DNA of 64,000 nt from CBDBLK01 sp965243145 (GTDB lineage: Bacteria > Bdellovibrionota > Bacteriovoracia > Bacteriovoracales > Bacteriovoracaceae). Positions within the stretch are counted from its first letter, which is position 1, and each line of letters opens with the position of its first letter. A model generated the notes under the pieces. The model did no database searches and was not told the origin of the DNA. It worked only from the letters and a program-made list of their open reading frames with translations. Of the stretch, positions 61,721 through 64,000 are shown piece by piece. The translations under genes and the position numbers were made by a program. The stretch spans positions 620,001-684,000 of the forward strand of contig CBDEUB010000002.1 of NCBI GenBank assembly GCA_965243145.1, in the 5' to 3' direction.

Positions 61721-62485
61721 TCAAGGCCGCCCGCCGAGTTGAATAGAACCCGTGGCCACTGTGCTCCTTCCCTCTGAGGTGGTTTCCAACTGTGGAAAAA
61801 CGCCCTTATGAGTGCAATGGTCTATCCAATAATTTAGTTTCATCGTTTCAAAATAAGGAATGAGAGGACTAGATGGAACTAAGTCATAACCTTCTTGAGT
61901 GGGAAGTTCAAAATCACTGGCCTTAAAGAATAATAGACAACTTCCCCTAAATCCCCACGGTGCCAATTGGTAGTGCAATTCTAATAGATGATGATCATAA
62001 TTTCGTGACTTGATGGCCAAACAGGGATAAAAACCACAGTTTGGAGCAATCGTGATCGCATCTTCTAAATGTAATACTGCTAGAGGCATTTGCGGTAGAT
62101 AGGCCAACATTGCGGCCCAAGATGCATAGGTTAATTTCAAGCGTTTAACAAAAAGGCCAGTGACCGCCATCGCTGTTGATGATAAAGTGGTGAAAATCAT
62201 CGCTGACTTTTTATATAACTTAATATCAGGATCAAAAAGACTATCGTACGCTTCAACTGGATCAACATAAGTATAGGACTCTTCTATGGCATACCCTCTC
62301 GCCTGGGCCACCGCCGACAAGGACTGGTTGAGGGGATCGATAAATTGCTTTTCCAACTGCACCAGCGTTCGCTGGGCCAATGTGGCCTGCTCTGACGGGG
62401 CCTCTGATTGAGCAAAAACGGAAGCTGAACACAAGATGGCCAAAACGCTGACAGCATGAGTTACAAATTGTTTTAAAGCATGCAT
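61721..62485 (-). CDS. Exported protein of unknown function
   Basis: GGGAGAG precedes ATG 62485. The signal peptide ends FAQSEA. The 254 residues include Cys pairs (NCGFYPCL and GSCLLFF) and a hydrophobic stretch near AMIFTTLSSTAMAVTGLFV (about 95-113), so it may be membrane-tied. It is unlike known families. The codons of its signal peptide overlap a 21-base match to the dispersed repeat (62421-62441). It is only 7 bases from liuB, perhaps by chance. Confidence 0.6.
   Translation of the reverse strand: MHALKQFVTHAVSVLAILCSASVFAQSEAPSEQATLAQRTLVQLEKQFIDPLNQSLSAVAQARGYAIEESYTYVDPVEAYDSLFDPDIKLYKKSAMIFTTLSSTAMAVTGLFVKRLKLTYASWAAMLAYLPQMPLAVLHLEDAITIAPNCGFYPCLAIKSRNYDHHLLELHYQLAPWGFRGSCLLFFKASDFELPTQEGYDLVPSSPLIPYFETMKLNYWIDHCTHKGVFPQLETTSEGRSTVATGSIQLGGRP
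62421..62441 (+). repeat. Fragment matching the dispersed hairpin repeat
   Basis: These 21 bases match 22 bases of copy 2 (49631-49652) with one missing base, including GAAGCTGAA and ACAAGATGGCC. It lies inside the signal-peptide coding part of the exported-protein gene. Confidence 0.5.
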
Positions 62486-62692
62486 GAATTACTCTCCCTT
62501 TGGTTAAGATTTAGAGGTTTATAAATAAAATTCCAGTCAATTTCAACTTTGGCGCAAAAACTTTCCCGAATTAGACGACTCTTTGCAAAAATCTACAAAT
62601 AACACAAGCATCTAATGCAAAGTAGCAAACTGAGGGCCAAACCAGGCCAAAACTGCCTCAAAACAATTTTTGCATGTTGTCCTTGTCATTGT

Positions 62693-62698
62693 TATAAT
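62693..62698 (+). promoter_or_regulatory. TATAAT -10 box
   Basis: A perfect TATAAT lies 22 bases before ATG 62721. A weak -35 (TTTGCA) is about 18 bases upstream. Confidence 0.5.
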
Positions 62699-62720
62699 CC
62701 CAAAAAAGCGGGGGATTTTT

Positions 62721-63383
62721 ATGGCCAGCGAAAAACACAAAGACACGAAAAATATCTTGAGCGAAATTCGAGAAGACCAGCGCGAGTTTTGGAGAGGTAT
62801 GCGCAAACTTGAAGAATCCCAGCGCAAAACCGAGGAATCTCAACGCAAAACCGAGGAATCTCGTCGCAAAACTGAAGAATCATTGCGTGAACTCAAAGAA
62901 TTTGTGCTCAAGCTGGGCGGTGAGTTCAACCGCAAATGGGGCGACTTTATGGAAAACTTGATCGAGGGGGATTTAGTTTCCTTATTGCGAAGTTGGGGCC
63001 TCGAAATGATCGATGCCAAAATTCAACCCATCCCCAAAGTCGTGGTTCCCAGAGATGATGGAACCCAAAAATACGAACTCGACTTAATTGTCAAAAATGG
63101 TGATTATGCCATCGTAGTGGAAGTCAAGACCACGCTGACCATCCCTAAAATTGACGATTTCCTCGAAAAATTAAGCACACTCAAAGACGACCTTCCGGCC
63201 TATCAAGGCAAAACTGTTTATGCGTGTGTCGCCTACCTCAAAACCGACAAAGGCGAAGACAAGGAAGATAAAGTTCTTCCCTACTTGGAAGAAAACGGCC
63301 TCTTTGCCATCCGTGCTCCCGGTGGGCCAGCAAATATGGCCACCATCGAAAATTCAAAAAGTTTTATTCCCAAGAAATTTTAA
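62721..63383 (+). CDS. Coiled-coil protein with PD-(D/E)XK nuclease-like domain
   Basis: GGGGGA precedes the ATG. The N-terminal 70 residues form a coiled coil containing a seven-residue block (ESQRKTE) three times, encoded by a 21-base repeat (62814-62876). The C-terminal part has YELDLIVKNGDYAIVVEVKT, matching the D...E-x-K pattern of PD-(D/E)XK folds, as in DUF3782-type proteins of unknown role. The 220-residue protein is cytosolic. A copy of the repeat end follows its stop. Confidence 0.75.
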   Translation: MASEKHKDTKNILSEIREDQREFWRGMRKLEESQRKTEESQRKTEESRRKTEESLRELKEFVLKLGGEFNRKWGDFMENLIEGDLVSLLRSWGLEMIDAKIQPIPKVVVPRDDGTQKYELDLIVKNGDYAIVVEVKTTLTIPKIDDFLEKLSTLKDDLPAYQGKTVYACVAYLKTDKGEDKEDKVLPYLEENGLFAIRAPGGPANMATIENSKSFIPKKF

Positions 63384-63388
63384 AAACT

Positions 63389-63409
63389 GGTAACTGCTCA
63401 CACTTCAAG
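63389..63409 (+). repeat. Solitary repeat end after the coiled-coil gene
   Basis: GGTAACTGCTCACACTTCAAG (five bases after the stop) matches the end and first inner bases of the dispersed repeat. No inner part or second end follows. Confidence 0.7.
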
Positions 63410-63417
63410 TCTAACTG

Positions 63418-63702
63418 TCATTGAGTTAGGCCAGAAATTGGTTTGAGATTAACTGTATCACACGAATAAGAACTCTGTCTTTTTTTATTGTCTTTGAGGC
63501 ATAGCAAAGTCAAAACGACTTCCTCAGTGCTTCCCTTTTTGCTCTTTTGGTTTTTGCCCAAAAACTGTTCAATCGTAATGGTATCACCACGAGAAAGTTT
63601 AATTTTAAGTTTGGGAATATCTTTTTTCTCTCCCAATTTCTCTATCGTTCCCAAAACACTTACTGAAAAGAAAAGCGCGGCCACAAGGCAAATTTTCATC
63701 AT
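63418..63702 (-). CDS. Small exported protein of unknown function
   Basis: AGGAGATAAA precedes ATG 63702; a longer open frame to 63798 lacks a ribosome site. The 94-residue product has a short signal peptide (MMKICLVAALFFSVSVLG). The rest is Lys-rich, with two Cys (TLLCLKD and YSCDTV) that may pair. No family is recognised. It overlaps nothing and lies just after a larger Cys-rich gene, in the same direction. Confidence 0.6.
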   Translation of the reverse strand: MMKICLVAALFFSVSVLGTIEKLGEKKDIPKLKIKLSRGDTITIEQFLGKNQKSKKGSTEEVVLTLLCLKDNKKRQSSYSCDTVNLKPISGLTQ

Positions 63703-63703
63703 T

Positions 63704-64000
63704 TTATCTCCTACTCCCTCTTGCAGGCCTGAACCATGATTCTTCAGGCATTGATAAGTGAGACTCACTCCGTTTAGTCGTCGCCCAAGCGGGGTCATCA
63801 GCTATCGCACAAATGGCCAACGAAGGACATCTATACCCATCATCCGTCTCAATGGCATCACACATAAGACGAACATCCCCTTCATATTCTCCTTCTTCGC
63901 AATATCCGGCCCCAACACACATTGGAGTTCTACCGCATGATCTGGATTTCGGATACACAATGGAGTTATTTAACCAAAAACATGAACTGAGGTTCTTACC
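63704..64000 (-). CDS. Cys-rich protein, start beyond the window
   Basis: The frame is open from the right edge to a TAG at 63706-63704, so the start lies outside. The visible 98 residues hold six or more Cys (SRSCGRTPMCVGAGYC, RLMCDAIE, GYRCPSLAICA), which suggests an exported, disulfide-rich domain. The tail is basic. The stop overlaps the ribosome-site region of the next gene, so both may be one operon. No family is recognised. Confidence 0.55.
   Translation of the reverse strand, partial: GKNLSSCFWLNNSIVYPKSRSCGRTPMCVGAGYCEEGEYEGDVRLMCDAIETDDGYRCPSLAICAIADDPAWATTKRSESHLSMPEESWFRPARGSRR

Noticed and set aside
1..64000. CRISPR arrays, tRNA or rRNA genes and insertion sequences.
   Set aside because: No regularly spaced repeats, cloverleaf or rRNA core sequences, and no transposase were seen.

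Overview
The window looks like chromosome of a Gram-negative bacterium of the Bdellovibrionota / former deltaproteobacterial type. The reasons are Kdo (LPS) genes, many lipoproteins and secreted proteases, a FliL homologue, Myxococcus-like receiver/coiled-coil proteins, a Leu-degradation pair and a mitochondrial-EFG1-like EF-G. This is inferred from family content; no rRNA is present. Genes are packed tightly: no stretch over 300 bases lacks a gene, and the largest gaps are about 236 bases (62486-62720) and 200 bases (38907-39106). I saw no tRNA, rRNA, CRISPR array or insertion sequence. The tetranucleotide GGCC is remarkably frequent throughout and thinner in a few AT-rich accessory genes.

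Left part (1-15350). The 3' part of a type I restriction gene (hsdR) is followed by a tight operon hemL - histidine kinase - response regulator - hemE, then a phosphonate-type ABC transporter (binding lipoprotein, ATPase, permease). On the minus strand lie an exported HEXXH protein and a DUF4143-type AAA ATPase with a perfect 15-bp palindrome in front. Next is the operon kdsB-pyrG-kdsA-kdsC (Kdo and CTP synthesis). A hairpin-rich repeat is inserted between pyrG and kdsA and appears to supply the start of KdsA.

15400-30100. Two exported proteins of unknown role precede an AT-rich operon of a P-loop ATPase and an HNH nuclease, with its own near-consensus promoter; it is a candidate defence module. 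Then come a large lipoprotein metalloprotease, mutY, a ComEC-like membrane protein, a subtilisin-like protease with a new-looking 35-residue repeat, alanine dehydrogenase, a FliL homologue, methylmalonyl-CoA epimerase and a duplicated Cys-rich exported protein.

30100-49500. A diguanylate cyclase sits next to a receiver/acidic-repeat/coiled-coil protein. An NrnA-type phosphoesterase is followed by four tandem paralogous von Willebrand A lipoproteins and a 1007-residue lipoprotein. Acyl-CoA dehydrogenase, another histidine kinase, a matrixin-type protease with a C-terminal sorting tail, a small outer-membrane-type protein, a large receiver-like protein, a winged-helix protein and the CCA enzyme follow.

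49500-64000. A second copy of the repeat precedes fusA (EF-G). A second AT-rich operon (53515-52248) shares a 12-base promoter block with the ATPase-HNH operon. The operon cdd - small conserved gene - fumarase alpha - fumarase beta - acetoacetyl-CoA synthetase follows; its cdd seems to start at ATA. An ATP-grasp-like protein, liuC and liuB (leucine breakdown, which with acetoacetyl-CoA synthetase feeds acetyl-CoA), exported proteins and a coiled-coil nuclease-like protein complete the window. The right edge cuts a Cys-rich protein.
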